A stretch of DNA of 64,000 nt. Origin: Amphiplicatus metriothermophilus. Its GTDB lineage: Bacteria > Pseudomonadota > Alphaproteobacteria > Caulobacterales > Parvularculaceae. Each line of letters starts with the position of its first letter. The first letter of the stretch is position 1. Under the pieces are notes generated by a model. It saw only the letters and a list, made by a program, of their open reading frames with translations. It did no database searches and was not told where the DNA came from. The position numbers and the translations under genes are program-made. The stretch lies in assembly GCF_900199215.1 (NCBI RefSeq), contig NZ_FZQA01000004.1, forward strand, positions 1-64,000, in the 5' to 3' direction. Of the stretch, positions 9,201-17,541 are shown one piece after another.

Positions 9201-9520
9201 TTCAGAAATTCCGCGCCGGCGACATGCAGATAAGAGCCTGCCTCGCCGCGCCGGATTCGCTCAAGCTCCGCTTCGTCGATCCTTGAGTTCAACGCCTTGC
9301 TTCGCCCGCCCGCGATCTGGTTGAGCTGGCCCAGCTTCTCGCGAAGCGTCATGCGCTCAACGAGCGCCTGAAGCGCGCTGTCGCTAGGCGCTGCGCGCGC
9401 GACATGATGAAAAACAAAGGCCTGAGCGACGACAAGCGCGCAAATCAGACGGGCGAAGCCCGCCGCCCACGATCGCCCGCGCGCGGGCGGGCCTGCCGGC
9501 GCGTCTCCAGTCTTGCCCAT
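6245..9520 (-). CDS. GH3 beta-glucosidase fused to SMP-30/gluconolactonase domain
   Basis: A 1091-residue exported protein (signal-like hydrophobic segment about 24-43). Residues 45-760 form a BglX-like glycoside hydrolase family 3 enzyme: substrate loop KHFGAYG near 225-231, nucleophile Asp304 in VVVSDWNAV, likely acid/base Glu511 in SGEARSRSSVELP, and a fibronectin-III-like C-terminal domain (about 640-755). Residues 800-1091 form a complete SMP-30/gluconolactonase propeller: EGPVW metal Glu815, SPNDLVV Asn915, FPNGVALSPD near 969-977 and LPDGMAV. GH3 enzymes release glucose from beta-glucans; SMP-30 enzymes hydrolyse sugar lactones to aldonates. One continuous frame joins both with a short linker (about 760-800), so this is a real fusion. 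Cotranscribed with gntP and divergent from a GH9 enzyme. Confidence 0.9.
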   Translation of the reverse strand: MGKTGDAPAGPPARGRSWAAGFARLICALVVAQAFVFHHVARAAPSDSALQALVERMTLREKLGQLNQIAGGRSKALNSRIDEAELERIRRGEAGSYLHVAGAEFLKDLQKAAVEDSPHGVPLLFAMDVVHGYRTIFPAPIAMASSFDPEIVRKAARVAAVEASAAGLHWTFAPMIDIARDPRWGRIVEGAGADPYLGSVMAAAQVEGYQNGDLAAPDTIMATAKHFGAYGAAEGGRDYDSADISARTLHEVYLPPFYAAAKAGAGAMMTAFNDIAGAPTTANRALVRDLLKGEWGFEGVVVSDWNAVAELIEHGVAPDRPAAGALALDAGVDVDMMSGVFADDLEEAIRRDPALASRLDEAVLRVLKAKRALGLFDRPYQYHDGAREQVFLSAEHRAVAREAARKSIVLLKNEGGLLPLTDGFSRVAVVGALAEDALSQLASWRAQGDPSDVIDFVQALRDRLANAKIEYEPGADARTIDRDGVRKAVRAARRADLVILVVGEDYDLSGEARSRSSVELPAPQQELADAVLALDKPTVVILANGRPLAVESVVERADAVLESWFLGVEAGPALVDILTGAPPPGGKLPAAFPRRTGQTPVIYDHRNTGRPADPDPGKDTTRYLDLPITPLFPFGHGLSYAPFDYSGLEVSKRSIGARDEVEVRFTLSNAGAHVAEEVAQLYIRDPVASVARPVKQLRGFRRVRLAPGEAAQIVFTLAPAQFAFYDDEGRWTVEPGAVELMIGSSSADIRLRETIEITETAHFATPAPAIATRVETRTTGGEAGRVRRLAPEIDALVPPGAKLEILGSGFQWAEGPVWIEEERALYFTDVPKNRMYRWTAERGVELFLEPSGGAGEDASAMREPGANGLARDPERSSALLLGDHGARAITRLDRKTLRREIVVGRFEGARFNSPNDLVVAKDGVIYFTDPPYGLRGLNAAPEKELAVNGVYALHPDGRLERIIDALTFPNGVALSPDESTLYVSNSDPDHPVIMAYDRAPDGGIANSRVFFDARALQGEDAPGLPDGMAVAPGGALFATGPGGVLVLSPEGALLGVVETGLPIANCALDGDGAYLYLTSQSLLARIAVNAR

Positions 9521-9642
9521 CGTCTCGCCTCCCCTTATTCATTAAGAACATTGTTTTTATAAAAGGTCGCGGGTTTGGCGTCTGTTTTCAAGCGAGAAAT
9601 GCGGGCGGCCGTCGCCGGATGCGCGCCAGCGGGAGGAACGCC
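9521..9642. promoter_or_regulatory. Divergent intergenic region between the two glycanase units
   Basis: A 122-bp gap that must hold promoters for both the GH3/gntP unit and the GH9/GH97 unit. It contains an AT-rich stretch (9537-9566, with ttcattaagaacattgttt) unlike the GC-rich surroundings, a good place for promoter elements or an operator. I see no operator that I can assign to a known regulator. Confidence 0.4.
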
Positions 9643-12138
9643 ATGCAATCGCGCATTTTCAAGACGGCGATCGCCGCCTTTGCAGCAGGGAGCGCGCACG
9701 CCGCAGCGGCGGAGCTGGCGCTGAACGACGCCGGCTATTACGAGACGCGCGGGCTCAACGTTCTCGTTTTCAGCAACTGGTACGACAGCCTTTTCAGCGA
9801 TTCGAAGATCAGCGGCGTCGAGATCATTCATCACGAGGAAAGAACGGCGACCAATGGCGACGTCCGCCTGAGCGCGACGCCCGGCCAATGGGATCCGATC
9901 GGCCGATTGCTCGACCGCACGATCGACCCCGAACGGGGAACGATCGAAGCCACGCTCGCCTATCCCGAATATGATTTCACATACGTGATAAGGGCTGAAG
10001 CGCGCGACGACGGCGTCGTCCTTTCCGTCAACCTCGACGCGCCCTTGCCTGAAGCGCTCGAAGGCCGCGCCGGGTTCAATCTCGAATTCCTCCCCGCCGC
10101 CTATTTCGGCAAGGCGTTCATCGCCGACGGAAAGAGCGGACTTTTTCCGCGCTACCCGGCGAGCGACATGGGGCCGGTCGAAAACGGGCGGGCCGAGCCC
10201 TTGCCTTTCGCTGCAGGCAGGTCCGTCACGCTGGCCCCGGAAGATCCCGAACGCCGCGTCGTCGTCAGGTCCTCCCGCGGAGAGATCGCGCTCTATGACG
10301 GTCGCAACCAGGCGCAGAACGGCTGGTACGTGCTGCGCACGCTGATCCCCGCTGGCGAAACGGGCCGCGTCGTCGAATGGACGCTGACGGGCTCGACGAT
10401 TGCGGACTGGGTTCGCCCGCCCGTCGTCTCCTACTCCCAGGTCGGCTATACGCCCGCGCAGCCGAAGGTCGCGATCGTCGAGCTTGACAAAAACGACCGC
10501 CCGGCGAAGACGGCGCGGCTGCTCAGAGTCGACGCGGACGGCGGCGTCGAAACCGCCTATTCGGGACCGGTCGAGCCCTGGGGCGCTTATCTGCGCTACA
10601 ATTACGCGACGTTTGATTTCAGCAGCGTCACGACGCCCGGCCTCTATGTCATCGAGTATGACGGGGCCCGCTCAGCGCCGTTCTCGATCGACAAAGACGT
10701 TTACGCGACGACGTGGCGTCCGACGCTCGACATATTCTTTCCCGTGCAAATGGACCACATGTTCGTCAACGAGGCCTATCGCGTCTGGCACGGCGAGCCC
10801 CATCGCGACGACGCGCTACAGGCGCCCGTCGATCACGAACATCACGACCTCTATCGCCAAGGGCCGACGACGGACACGAGATTCAAGCCGATGGAGCACA
10901 TTCCGGGCCTCAACGTCGGCGGATGGTTCGACGCGGGCGACTACGACATCCGGACGCAAAGCCAATATGCGACCGTCCTCAGCCTCGTCGCCGCATGGGA
11001 AGAGTTCAGGATCGATCGCGACACGGCGACGGTCGACTGGAATCGGCGCTATGTCGACCTGCACATGCCGGACGGCGCGCCGGACATTCTCCAGCAGATC
11101 AAGCATGGAACGCTGCACCTCGTCGCTCAGCACAAGGCCGTCGGCCATGCAATCAACGGCATCGTCGAGCCGGATCTCGATCAGTATACGCATCTCGGCG
11201 ACGCCAGCGCCAAGACGGACAATCTCGTCCACGATCCGCGTCTCAAGCCGGGAGAGTCGAAAAACGGACGCAGCGGCGTCAAGGACGACCGATGGGCGTT
11301 CACGAATAAATCGAGCGCGCTCAACTACGGCTCAGCGGCGGCGCTTGCGGCGGCGAGCCGAGCCCTTCGCGGCTATGACGACGCCCTCGCCGAAGAAGCC
11401 TTCGCGATCGCCGCGCGCGTGTGGGACGAGGAACGATCTCATCCGCCGCATCTGTTCCGCCACGGCAATACGACGGGCGGTCCGCTCGAAATCGAGGAGT
11501 TCAACGCCGCGGTCGAACTCCTTGCAACGACGCAGGACGACAAGTACGCCCGGCGCGTCGCCGAGCTGTGGCCCGCCGTCGAAGACCGGTTCTCTCTCGT
11601 CGCGCCGATGGCGCTGAAGGCCGCGCCGTTCATGCCCGAGGATTACCGGGCGAAGCTTGAATCGGCCGCACGCGCCTTCAAGGCGCACACGGATGAAATC
11701 GCCCGCGCCAATCCTTTCGGGACGCCGATCACGACGGGCGGCTGGGCCGGCGCCGGCGCCGTCGTCGAATTCGCAATCGCCAACTACGTCCTGCACAGGG
11801 CGTTTCCGGAGATCATCGGGGACGAGGGCCTTTTCCGCGGTCTCGATTACATCTTCGGCCGGCATCCGGCGTCGAACCTTTCGCTCGTCTCCGCGGTCGG
11901 CGCGCGCTCGAAAGAGGTCGCCTACGGAACGAACAGGGCGGATTTCAGCTTCATCGCGGGAGGCGTCGTGCCGGGCGTCCTCATTATCAAGCCCGATTTT
12001 CCCGAGAACAAGGAGAACTGGCCATTTCTGTGGGGCGAGAATGAATACGTCATCACGCTCGCCGCGCGGTACCTCTATCTCGCCGCCGCCGCTGACGCTT
12101 TGGCTCATCGGGAGGCCTCGTCCGCGCAACCTCGCTGA
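9643..12138 (+). CDS. Glycoside hydrolase family 9 (cellulase-type) with extra N-terminal beta domain
   Basis: An 831-residue secreted enzyme. The ATG at 9643 is chosen because a GGAGG ribosome site lies just upstream and a signal peptide (MQSRIFKTAIAAFAAGSAHA) follows. Residues about 25-255 are a beta-rich domain not found in minimal GH9 enzymes. A CelD-type Ig-like domain (RPPVVSYSQVGYTPAQPKVA to APFSID) comes next. The (alpha/alpha)6 catalytic domain has the GH9 motif GGWFDAGDYD (about 427-435, catalytic base Asp) and, near the end, WGENEYVI with the general-acid Glu801. The family cleaves beta-1,4-glucans and related glucans by inversion. It is followed 82 bp later by a GH97 gene on the same strand. 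Confidence 0.85.
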   Translation: MQSRIFKTAIAAFAAGSAHAAAAELALNDAGYYETRGLNVLVFSNWYDSLFSDSKISGVEIIHHEERTATNGDVRLSATPGQWDPIGRLLDRTIDPERGTIEATLAYPEYDFTYVIRAEARDDGVVLSVNLDAPLPEALEGRAGFNLEFLPAAYFGKAFIADGKSGLFPRYPASDMGPVENGRAEPLPFAAGRSVTLAPEDPERRVVVRSSRGEIALYDGRNQAQNGWYVLRTLIPAGETGRVVEWTLTGSTIADWVRPPVVSYSQVGYTPAQPKVAIVELDKNDRPAKTARLLRVDADGGVETAYSGPVEPWGAYLRYNYATFDFSSVTTPGLYVIEYDGARSAPFSIDKDVYATTWRPTLDIFFPVQMDHMFVNEAYRVWHGEPHRDDALQAPVDHEHHDLYRQGPTTDTRFKPMEHIPGLNVGGWFDAGDYDIRTQSQYATVLSLVAAWEEFRIDRDTATVDWNRRYVDLHMPDGAPDILQQIKHGTLHLVAQHKAVGHAINGIVEPDLDQYTHLGDASAKTDNLVHDPRLKPGESKNGRSGVKDDRWAFTNKSSALNYGSAAALAAASRALRGYDDALAEEAFAIAARVWDEERSHPPHLFRHGNTTGGPLEIEEFNAAVELLATTQDDKYARRVAELWPAVEDRFSLVAPMALKAAPFMPEDYRAKLESAARAFKAHTDEIARANPFGTPITTGGWAGAGAVVEFAIANYVLHRAFPEIIGDEGLFRGLDYIFGRHPASNLSLVSAVGARSKEVAYGTNRADFSFIAGGVVPGVLIIKPDFPENKENWPFLWGENEYVITLAARYLYLAAAADALAHREASSAQPR

Positions 12139-12220
12139 CGGCATACGCGTTAGGGCGGCGCCCCGAGGCGGCTTCGCGTTCTATTTGCACCCGCACGATC
12201 ATTAGCCCGGGAGGCGACAA

Positions 12221-14251
12221 ATGACAGGAAACAGCATCTCGCCGCGCGCGTCCGCGATGTTTTCTGCTGTTCGCCTCATAGCCTTCGTTGCGGGCTTTTT
12301 TGTGATCTACGCCCCAACCGGCCCCGCGTCATCGGCCCACGCAGCAGAAAGCGTCGCCTCCCCCGACGGCGGCATCTTGGCGACGGTCGATCTTGATGCG
12401 GACGGGAGGCCGTTTTACCGGATCGATTATCGCGGCGAGACGCTGATCGCCGACTCCGCGCTCGGTCTTGATTTCGGCCAGGACGGATCATTCGGAGACG
12501 GCCTGTCGCTAAAAGCCGTCTCGCGCCGGCGCGGACAGGGCCGCTTCGACCTGCCCGGACGCGCGCGCGGAATCGTCGCGCCGTGGCGCGAGATGTCTGT
12601 AGACCTCGCCGACGGAGAAGGCCGCGTCTGGCGCATCGTCTTCCGCGCCTATGATGAAGGCGTCGCCTTCCGCTATGAGTCGGCGCGCGCGCCGGCGTAT
12701 CTTTACGCCGAGCGCACCGGTTTTTTCTTCGCCGGCGAGCCGGTTTGCCACGGCGTGAACATCGGGCGCTGGAACTCCTCCTTCGAGGGAGAATACGATC
12801 CCGCGCCGGCGTCGCTGATCCGCCCGCACCATCTTTATTTCGCGCCGCTCGTCTGCGAGACCGGCGGCGCCGCCTTCGCGATCGCCGAGTCCGACCTGCG
12901 CGATTACGCCGGCATGTTTCTGCGCGGGCGCGATGACGGCGGCATGGGCGTCCAGATCGCGCTGCCGCCGCGCCATGACGGACTCGCCGACTCCGTCGGC
13001 CGGCGCGTCGCGGTGAAAACCGCGACCGGCCGTTTCCGCACGCCGTGGCGCGTCGTGATGATCGCCGATCACCCCGGCGCCTTCATCGAATCGACGCTTG
13101 TCAGCGCGCTCGCGCCGGCGCCGTCCGGCGATTTCTCCTGGGTCAGGCCCGGCAAATCCGCCTGGGACTGGTGGAACGGGCCGACGCTCGCCGCGGTCGA
13201 AAATCCCGGCGTCAACGACGAGACCGAACGCGCCTTCATCGACTTCGCCGCAGAGGCCGGGCTCGAATACGCGCTGATCGACGAAGGCTGGTACGCGACG
13301 CAGGCCAGCCCGACGACCTTTCATTATCGCGGCCAGGGCGACGTTACGCGCATGGCCGGGCCGCATATCAACATTCCTGCGCTCGCCGCTTATGCGAAAG
13401 AGCGCGGCGTCGCCATTCTCATCTGGGCGCATTGGCGCGACGTCGAGGAAGACATGGACGCCAAATTCGCGCTGTTTCGCGAGTGGGGCGTCTCCGGAAT
13501 CAAGGTCGACTTCATGGACCGCAACGACCAAGAGATGGTCGACTTCTATCACCGCCTGCTCGCAACGGCTGCGCGGCATGGACTGAGCGTCAACCTGCAC
13601 GGCGCCTTTCCCCCCGCCGGCCTCTCGCGAACCTATCCGAATTATCTGACGCAGGAGGGCGTGCTCGGCGCGGAATACAATAAATGGTCCCGCCGCATCA
13701 CGAGCCGGCACAATGTGACGCTCGCCTTTACGCGTTTGATCCTCGGACCGATGGACTACACGCCGGGCGGCTTCCGCAATGTCAGCCCCGAAGAGTTTTC
13801 GCCGCGCTTCATCGCGCCTCAGGTGATGACCACGCGCGGACAGGCGCTGGCCATGTATGTCGTCTATGAAAGTCCGCTGGCGATGGTCGCGGACACGCCG
13901 GACGCCTACGCGCAAAGCCCCGCGGGATTCGATTTCATCCGGCTTGTTCCGACGGACTGGGACGAGACACGGTTCCTGGGCGGCGACATCGGCGAATATG
14001 TCGTCGTCGCGCGCCGCAAGGGGAAACGCTGGTTCGTCGGCGCGATGACCAACGAGGCGCCGCGCGAGATCGACGTTCCCCTCGACTTCCTCGAAGCCGG
14101 CGCGCGCCTCTGGGGGGCCCGTCTGTGGCAGGACGGCGCCGACGGCCCGGCGAGCCTCGCCGTCTCGCAGCGCGACGTCTTCCCGGGTGAAACGCTGCGC
14201 CTGACGCTCTCAGCCGACGGCGGCGCCGCGCTCGTGCTGGAGCCGCAATAG
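12221..14251 (+). CDS. Glycoside hydrolase family 97 (alpha-glucosidase/galactosidase type)
   Basis: A 676-residue exported enzyme of normal GH97 length. A GGGAGG ribosome site precedes the ATG and a signal/anchor (VRLIAFVAGFFVIYAPTGPA) is near residues 17-37. The N-terminal GH97 beta-sandwich starts with SPDGGILATVDLDADGRPFY. The TIM-barrel core shows YALIDEGWYA, GVSGIKVDFMDRNDQEMVDFY and NLHGAFPPAGLSRTYPN followed by the QEGVLGAEYNKW motif. Family members include inverting SusB-like alpha-glucosidases and retaining alpha-galactosidases; an Asp is present in KVDF, but I cannot assign the mechanism by eye. It lies in the same transcription direction as the GH9 gene, suggesting joint glucan utilisation. 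Confidence 0.88.
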   Translation: MTGNSISPRASAMFSAVRLIAFVAGFFVIYAPTGPASSAHAAESVASPDGGILATVDLDADGRPFYRIDYRGETLIADSALGLDFGQDGSFGDGLSLKAVSRRRGQGRFDLPGRARGIVAPWREMSVDLADGEGRVWRIVFRAYDEGVAFRYESARAPAYLYAERTGFFFAGEPVCHGVNIGRWNSSFEGEYDPAPASLIRPHHLYFAPLVCETGGAAFAIAESDLRDYAGMFLRGRDDGGMGVQIALPPRHDGLADSVGRRVAVKTATGRFRTPWRVVMIADHPGAFIESTLVSALAPAPSGDFSWVRPGKSAWDWWNGPTLAAVENPGVNDETERAFIDFAAEAGLEYALIDEGWYATQASPTTFHYRGQGDVTRMAGPHINIPALAAYAKERGVAILIWAHWRDVEEDMDAKFALFREWGVSGIKVDFMDRNDQEMVDFYHRLLATAARHGLSVNLHGAFPPAGLSRTYPNYLTQEGVLGAEYNKWSRRITSRHNVTLAFTRLILGPMDYTPGGFRNVSPEEFSPRFIAPQVMTTRGQALAMYVVYESPLAMVADTPDAYAQSPAGFDFIRLVPTDWDETRFLGGDIGEYVVVARRKGKRWFVGAMTNEAPREIDVPLDFLEAGARLWGARLWQDGADGPASLAVSQRDVFPGETLRLTLSADGGAALVLEPQ

Positions 14252-14279
14252 CGCGCTGGCGTCGTCTCGCAGCGAGGGA

Positions 14280-15590
14280 TTACCGCTGAAAGTCGTAAAA
14301 GGCGCCCATGCCGAGCAGGTCGGCCAAAGCGTCGAGCGCGGCGAAGGCTTCTTCCATGAAGGCGGGGTCGCGCAGATCCTCGACCGAAAGGCGGTCGCGG
14401 TAATGTTCGTCCACCCACGATTCGAGCGCGTCGATCTTGCGCGCATCGAGCAGGAAGCTCTGGTTGACGGCCCGGCGCTCTTGCGCGCTCAGCACGACGC
14501 GCAGGCGCAGACAGGCCGGCCCGCCGCCGTTTCGCATGCTTTCGCGCACGTCGAGAAAGATCGCGCGGTTGATCGGGTTGTTCGCCGCGACGACCTCGTC
14601 GATGAAAGCGCGCGTGCGCGGATTCTCTTCGGACTCGACGGGCAGGATCAGCGCCATCTCGCCGCCTGAAAGGCTTACGAGCTGGGAGTTGAAGAGATAG
14701 GACGAGACCGCGTCGTCGAGCGAGACGGCGCGTGACGGCGCCTCGACGATCTCGACGAAGGGCGCGGCGGCCCGGATCGCGTCGAGCGCGCGCGCGCGCG
14801 TCTCGAAGCTTTCCTCGTGCAGAAAGAGCACGTTGGCGTTCGCCACGCCGACGACGTCGTTGTGGAAGGCGCCGGCGTCGAGCGCGGCGCGCGCCTGTCG
14901 CACGAAGACCGTGCGCTCGCGCGCGAGGCCGTGCAGGCGCGCGACCGCCTCGCTCGCGCGCTTTTTCTGCCGGGCCGGGAAGCGCTCGCCGTCCTCGCCA
15001 TAGACGAACAGATGCACGCCCGGCGCGCCGTGCTCCGGCGCGAGCCGGCCGTGATTGGCCGCGCCCTCGTCGCCGAAGTGTACGCCGCCCGGCAGCGGCG
15101 CGTGATGAACGAAATGCGCCGGGTCGGCGAAGATATGGCGCAGCGCGCGGGCGGTGTCCGGCGCCTCGATCGCGCGATGGAAATTCGCCGCCAGATTGGC
15201 CGGCGTGAAATGAACCTTCCCGTCGGGGGTGTCGGGCGACGGCGCGACGGTGGCCGCGTTCGCCGTCCACATGGAGGAGGCGGAGTAGACATTGGCGAGG
15301 ACGTCGGGCGCGGCCTTCGCGGCTTTCTCGATCACCTGCCGGTCGCTTCCCGTGAAGCCGAGCGCGCGCAGGCTCGGCAGATGCGGGCGCGGCAGGGGCG
15401 GCAGAAAGCCCTGAACGCAGCCGAGCTCAAGAAGCGCGCGCATTTTGGCGAGGCCCTGTCTGGCGGCGCTTTTCGGGCTGGAGACCGCGCCGGCGTTCTT
15501 CGCCGAGGCGACATTGCCGAGGGCGAGCCCGGCGTAGTTATGCGTCGGGCCGATCAGCCCGTCGAAATTGACTTCCGCGTAACCGGTCAT
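14280..15590 (-). CDS. astB: N-succinylarginine dihydrolase
   Basis: A 436-residue enzyme of the AST pathway converting N2-succinylarginine to N2-succinylornithine, CO2 and two ammonia. The N-terminus YAEVNFDGLIGPTHNYAGLALGN is diagnostic for AstB, as are ANAATVAPSPDTPDGKVHFTPANL and ESMRNGGGPACLRLRVVLS near the C-terminus (amidinotransferase-fold Cys in this last motif). The length matches E. coli AstB closely. It is convergent with the GH97 gene (28 bp gap) and follows astD, with a small membrane-protein gene and an inverted repeat in between. Confidence 0.95.
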   Translation of the reverse strand: MTGYAEVNFDGLIGPTHNYAGLALGNVASAKNAGAVSSPKSAARQGLAKMRALLELGCVQGFLPPLPRPHLPSLRALGFTGSDRQVIEKAAKAAPDVLANVYSASSMWTANAATVAPSPDTPDGKVHFTPANLAANFHRAIEAPDTARALRHIFADPAHFVHHAPLPGGVHFGDEGAANHGRLAPEHGAPGVHLFVYGEDGERFPARQKKRASEAVARLHGLARERTVFVRQARAALDAGAFHNDVVGVANANVLFLHEESFETRARALDAIRAAAPFVEIVEAPSRAVSLDDAVSSYLFNSQLVSLSGGEMALILPVESEENPRTRAFIDEVVAANNPINRAIFLDVRESMRNGGGPACLRLRVVLSAQERRAVNQSFLLDARKIDALESWVDEHYRDRLSVEDLRDPAFMEEAFAALDALADLLGMGAFYDFQR

Positions 15591-15616
15591 TTTATTCCTT
15601 ACTCTGATCTCTCACT

Positions 15617-15688
15617 CCGCTCATCCCGGCGAAGGCCGGGACCCAGACTGACTCAGAAATGAATCCCGGCCTTCGCCGGGATGAGCGG
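15617..15688. repeat. REP-like palindromic element (PAKAGIH type)
   Basis: Two perfect 25-nt arms (15617-15641 and 15664-15688) face each other across a 22-nt spacer. Each arm carries its own small palindrome (cccggcgaaggccggg). Translated, the element gives the PAKAGIH-type tail often seen when intergenic REP elements are read through. It lies between astB and the upstream small gene, and could stabilise or end transcripts. Confidence 0.75.
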
Positions 15689-15931
15689 GACGTGGATGGC
15701 GAATAACGGTTTCACGCCATATCGCCTGCGCGACTTCATGCGGAACAAAAACACTGTCAGCAGCCAAAGCCCGCCCGTCATCGCAGCAACCCCGACCAGA
15801 GCTATCCACGTGTCTGACCTGCATGTTCCAGAAACACAGACAACGAACACGATCAGGTTGTGCGCGGTCCACACGAAGGCTCCAAACAGAGAGAGCCACG
15901 CCAGAACCGTCAAAACCCGTTTGCCCGCCAT
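15653..15931 (-). CDS. Small two-TM membrane protein
   Basis: A 92-residue protein with two hydrophobic segments (VLTVLAWLSLFGAFVWTAHNLIVFVV and WIALVGVAAMTGGLWLLTVFLF) and a basic C-terminal part. The last ten residues (LIPAKAGIHF) come from the palindromic repeat at 15617-15688, so the original stop has probably been lost and the tail is repeat-derived. No family recognised. It sits between astD and astB on the same strand but leaves only 10 bp to the astD stop, so it is compatible with cotranscription. Confidence 0.5.
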   Translation of the reverse strand: MAGKRVLTVLAWLSLFGAFVWTAHNLIVFVVCVSGTCRSDTWIALVGVAAMTGGLWLLTVFLFRMKSRRRYGVKPLFAIHVPLIPAKAGIHF

Positions 15932-15941
15932 GTCAGCGCTT

Positions 15942-17405
15942 CTACCTCACCCCCACCTGCCCTTCCGGCATCCCGAGCAGCGCCTCGCCTTCCATCGAAG
16001 CCACCGGATAGGCGCAATAATCCGCCGCATAATAGGCGCTGGGGCGGTGATTGCCGGACCGGCCGATCCCGCCGAAGGGCGCCGCGCTCGACGCGCCGGT
16101 GGTCTGCCGGTTCCAGTTGACGATTCCGGCGCGCGACAGCGCGAAGAACGTCTCCCACTTTTTCGCGTCGTCAGACAAAAGCCCCGCAGCGAGGCCGTAT
16201 CTGGTGGCGTTGGCGCGTTCGACGGCGGCGTCGAAATCCTTCACGCGCCAGACCTGGAGCATCGGGCCGAAATGCTCCTCATCCGGAACCGCCTCGGCGT
16301 CGGCGACGTCGAGGATGCCGGGCGAGACGAAGGCGGCGCCCTCGTCCTGCACCGACAGGGTGCGGATCGCTTCCGCGCCCTGCTCGACGAGGGCGTCGAA
16401 GGCGCGCTCCAGCGCCTCGGCCGCCTTCGCCGTAATCACCGGCCCCATAAAGGGTTGCGGTTCGTCGAAAGGCGCGCCGATGACGAGCCGGTCGGCGAGC
16501 GCGGCAAGCGCGTCCACATAGCGCTTGCCGCGCGCATCGTCCGGCACGATGAGCCTGCGCGCGCAGGTGCAGCGCTGGCCGGCGGACAGGAAGGATGACT
16601 GCACGACCGTCCAGGCGGCGGCCTCGACATCCTCCGTGTCCCACCAGATGAGCGGGTTGTTCCCGCCAAGTTCGAGCGCGAGGATTTTCTCCGGCCGGCC
16701 GGCGAAGGCCCTGTGGAAGGAAAGCCCCGCGCGCGCGCCGCCGGTGAACAAAAGCCCGTCGATGCGCTCGTCGTCGACCAGCGCCTCGCCGGTCTCGCGC
16801 GGGCCCTGCACGAGATTGACGACGCCGTCCGGAACGCCCGCTTCGACCATCGCCCGCACGATGAACGCGCCCGGCCCCGGCGCCAGCTCGGAAGGCTTGA
16901 AGACAAGCGCATTCCCGGCGATCAGCGCCGGGACGATATGCCCGTTCGGCAGATGCGCCGGGAAATTGAACGGGCCGAGCACGGCGAGAACCCCATGCGG
17001 CTTGTGGCGCAGCATCCCGCGCGTCGGCCCGCTTGCGGTCTCCTTCACGCCCGTGCGCTCACGCCAGGCGCGGATCGAGATATCGACCTTGCCCGCGACG
17101 GAGGCCGCTTCGGTTTTCGTCTCCCAGAATGGCTTTCCGGTCTCGCGCGAGATGAGGCGCGCGAGATCGTCGGCTTTTTCTAGGATGATGTCGCGATAGC
17201 GCTCCATGATCGCGATCCGCTCCTCGACCGGCCTGAGCGCCCAGCCGCGGAAGGCGCGGCGCGCCGCGCCGACCGCCTCGGCGACGTCCTCGCGGCTCGC
17301 CGCCGGACCTTCGAACACGGTTTCGCCCGTGCACGGATCAAGAGAACGGAACGGCGCGCCGGCGCCCTTGCGCCATTTCCCGTCGATGAAAACTGTATCG
17401 GTCAT
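15942..17405 (-). CDS. astD: Succinylglutamate-semialdehyde dehydrogenase
   Basis: A 487-residue NAD-dependent aldehyde dehydrogenase for the fourth AST step, making N-succinylglutamate. The start at 17405 (MTDTVFIDGKWRKGAG) fits AstD. The cofactor region GVLAVLGPFNFPAHLPNGHI, the catalytic Glu in LALELGGNNPL and the catalytic Cys in SAGQRCTCARRL are visible; FNFPAHLPNGHIVPALIAGN and the double-Cys CTCARR motif separate AstD from general aldehyde dehydrogenases. The C-terminus is typical (FGGIGRSGNHRPSAYYAADYCAYP). It lies between astA and astB, all on the minus strand. Confidence 0.95.
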   Translation of the reverse strand: MTDTVFIDGKWRKGAGAPFRSLDPCTGETVFEGPAASREDVAEAVGAARRAFRGWALRPVEERIAIMERYRDIILEKADDLARLISRETGKPFWETKTEAASVAGKVDISIRAWRERTGVKETASGPTRGMLRHKPHGVLAVLGPFNFPAHLPNGHIVPALIAGNALVFKPSELAPGPGAFIVRAMVEAGVPDGVVNLVQGPRETGEALVDDERIDGLLFTGGARAGLSFHRAFAGRPEKILALELGGNNPLIWWDTEDVEAAAWTVVQSSFLSAGQRCTCARRLIVPDDARGKRYVDALAALADRLVIGAPFDEPQPFMGPVITAKAAEALERAFDALVEQGAEAIRTLSVQDEGAAFVSPGILDVADAEAVPDEEHFGPMLQVWRVKDFDAAVERANATRYGLAAGLLSDDAKKWETFFALSRAGIVNWNRQTTGASSAAPFGGIGRSGNHRPSAYYAADYCAYPVASMEGEALLGMPEGQVGVR

Positions 17406-17541
17406 GTTCGCGTTCCAGAATTGAGCAGGCGCCGGCCTGCTGGCGGCGGAAAGCATGGCCGGCGATTCGCCGCGCGCGCAGGTCCTCCCTCATTCCCGGC
17501 GCGCGGGCCCTCCCGCCGGATCATTAAGGCCCATCGTCCGT

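Noticed and set aside
5408-9286. Long open frames on the plus strand opposite gntP and the GH3 fusion
   Set aside because: They are antisense shadows of strongly conserved genes in GC-rich DNA, rich in Arg and without family motifs.
12509-13915. Long minus-strand frame opposite the GH97 gene
   Set aside because: Arg/Gly/Val-rich composition typical of a shadow frame; the plus strand has full GH97 motifs.
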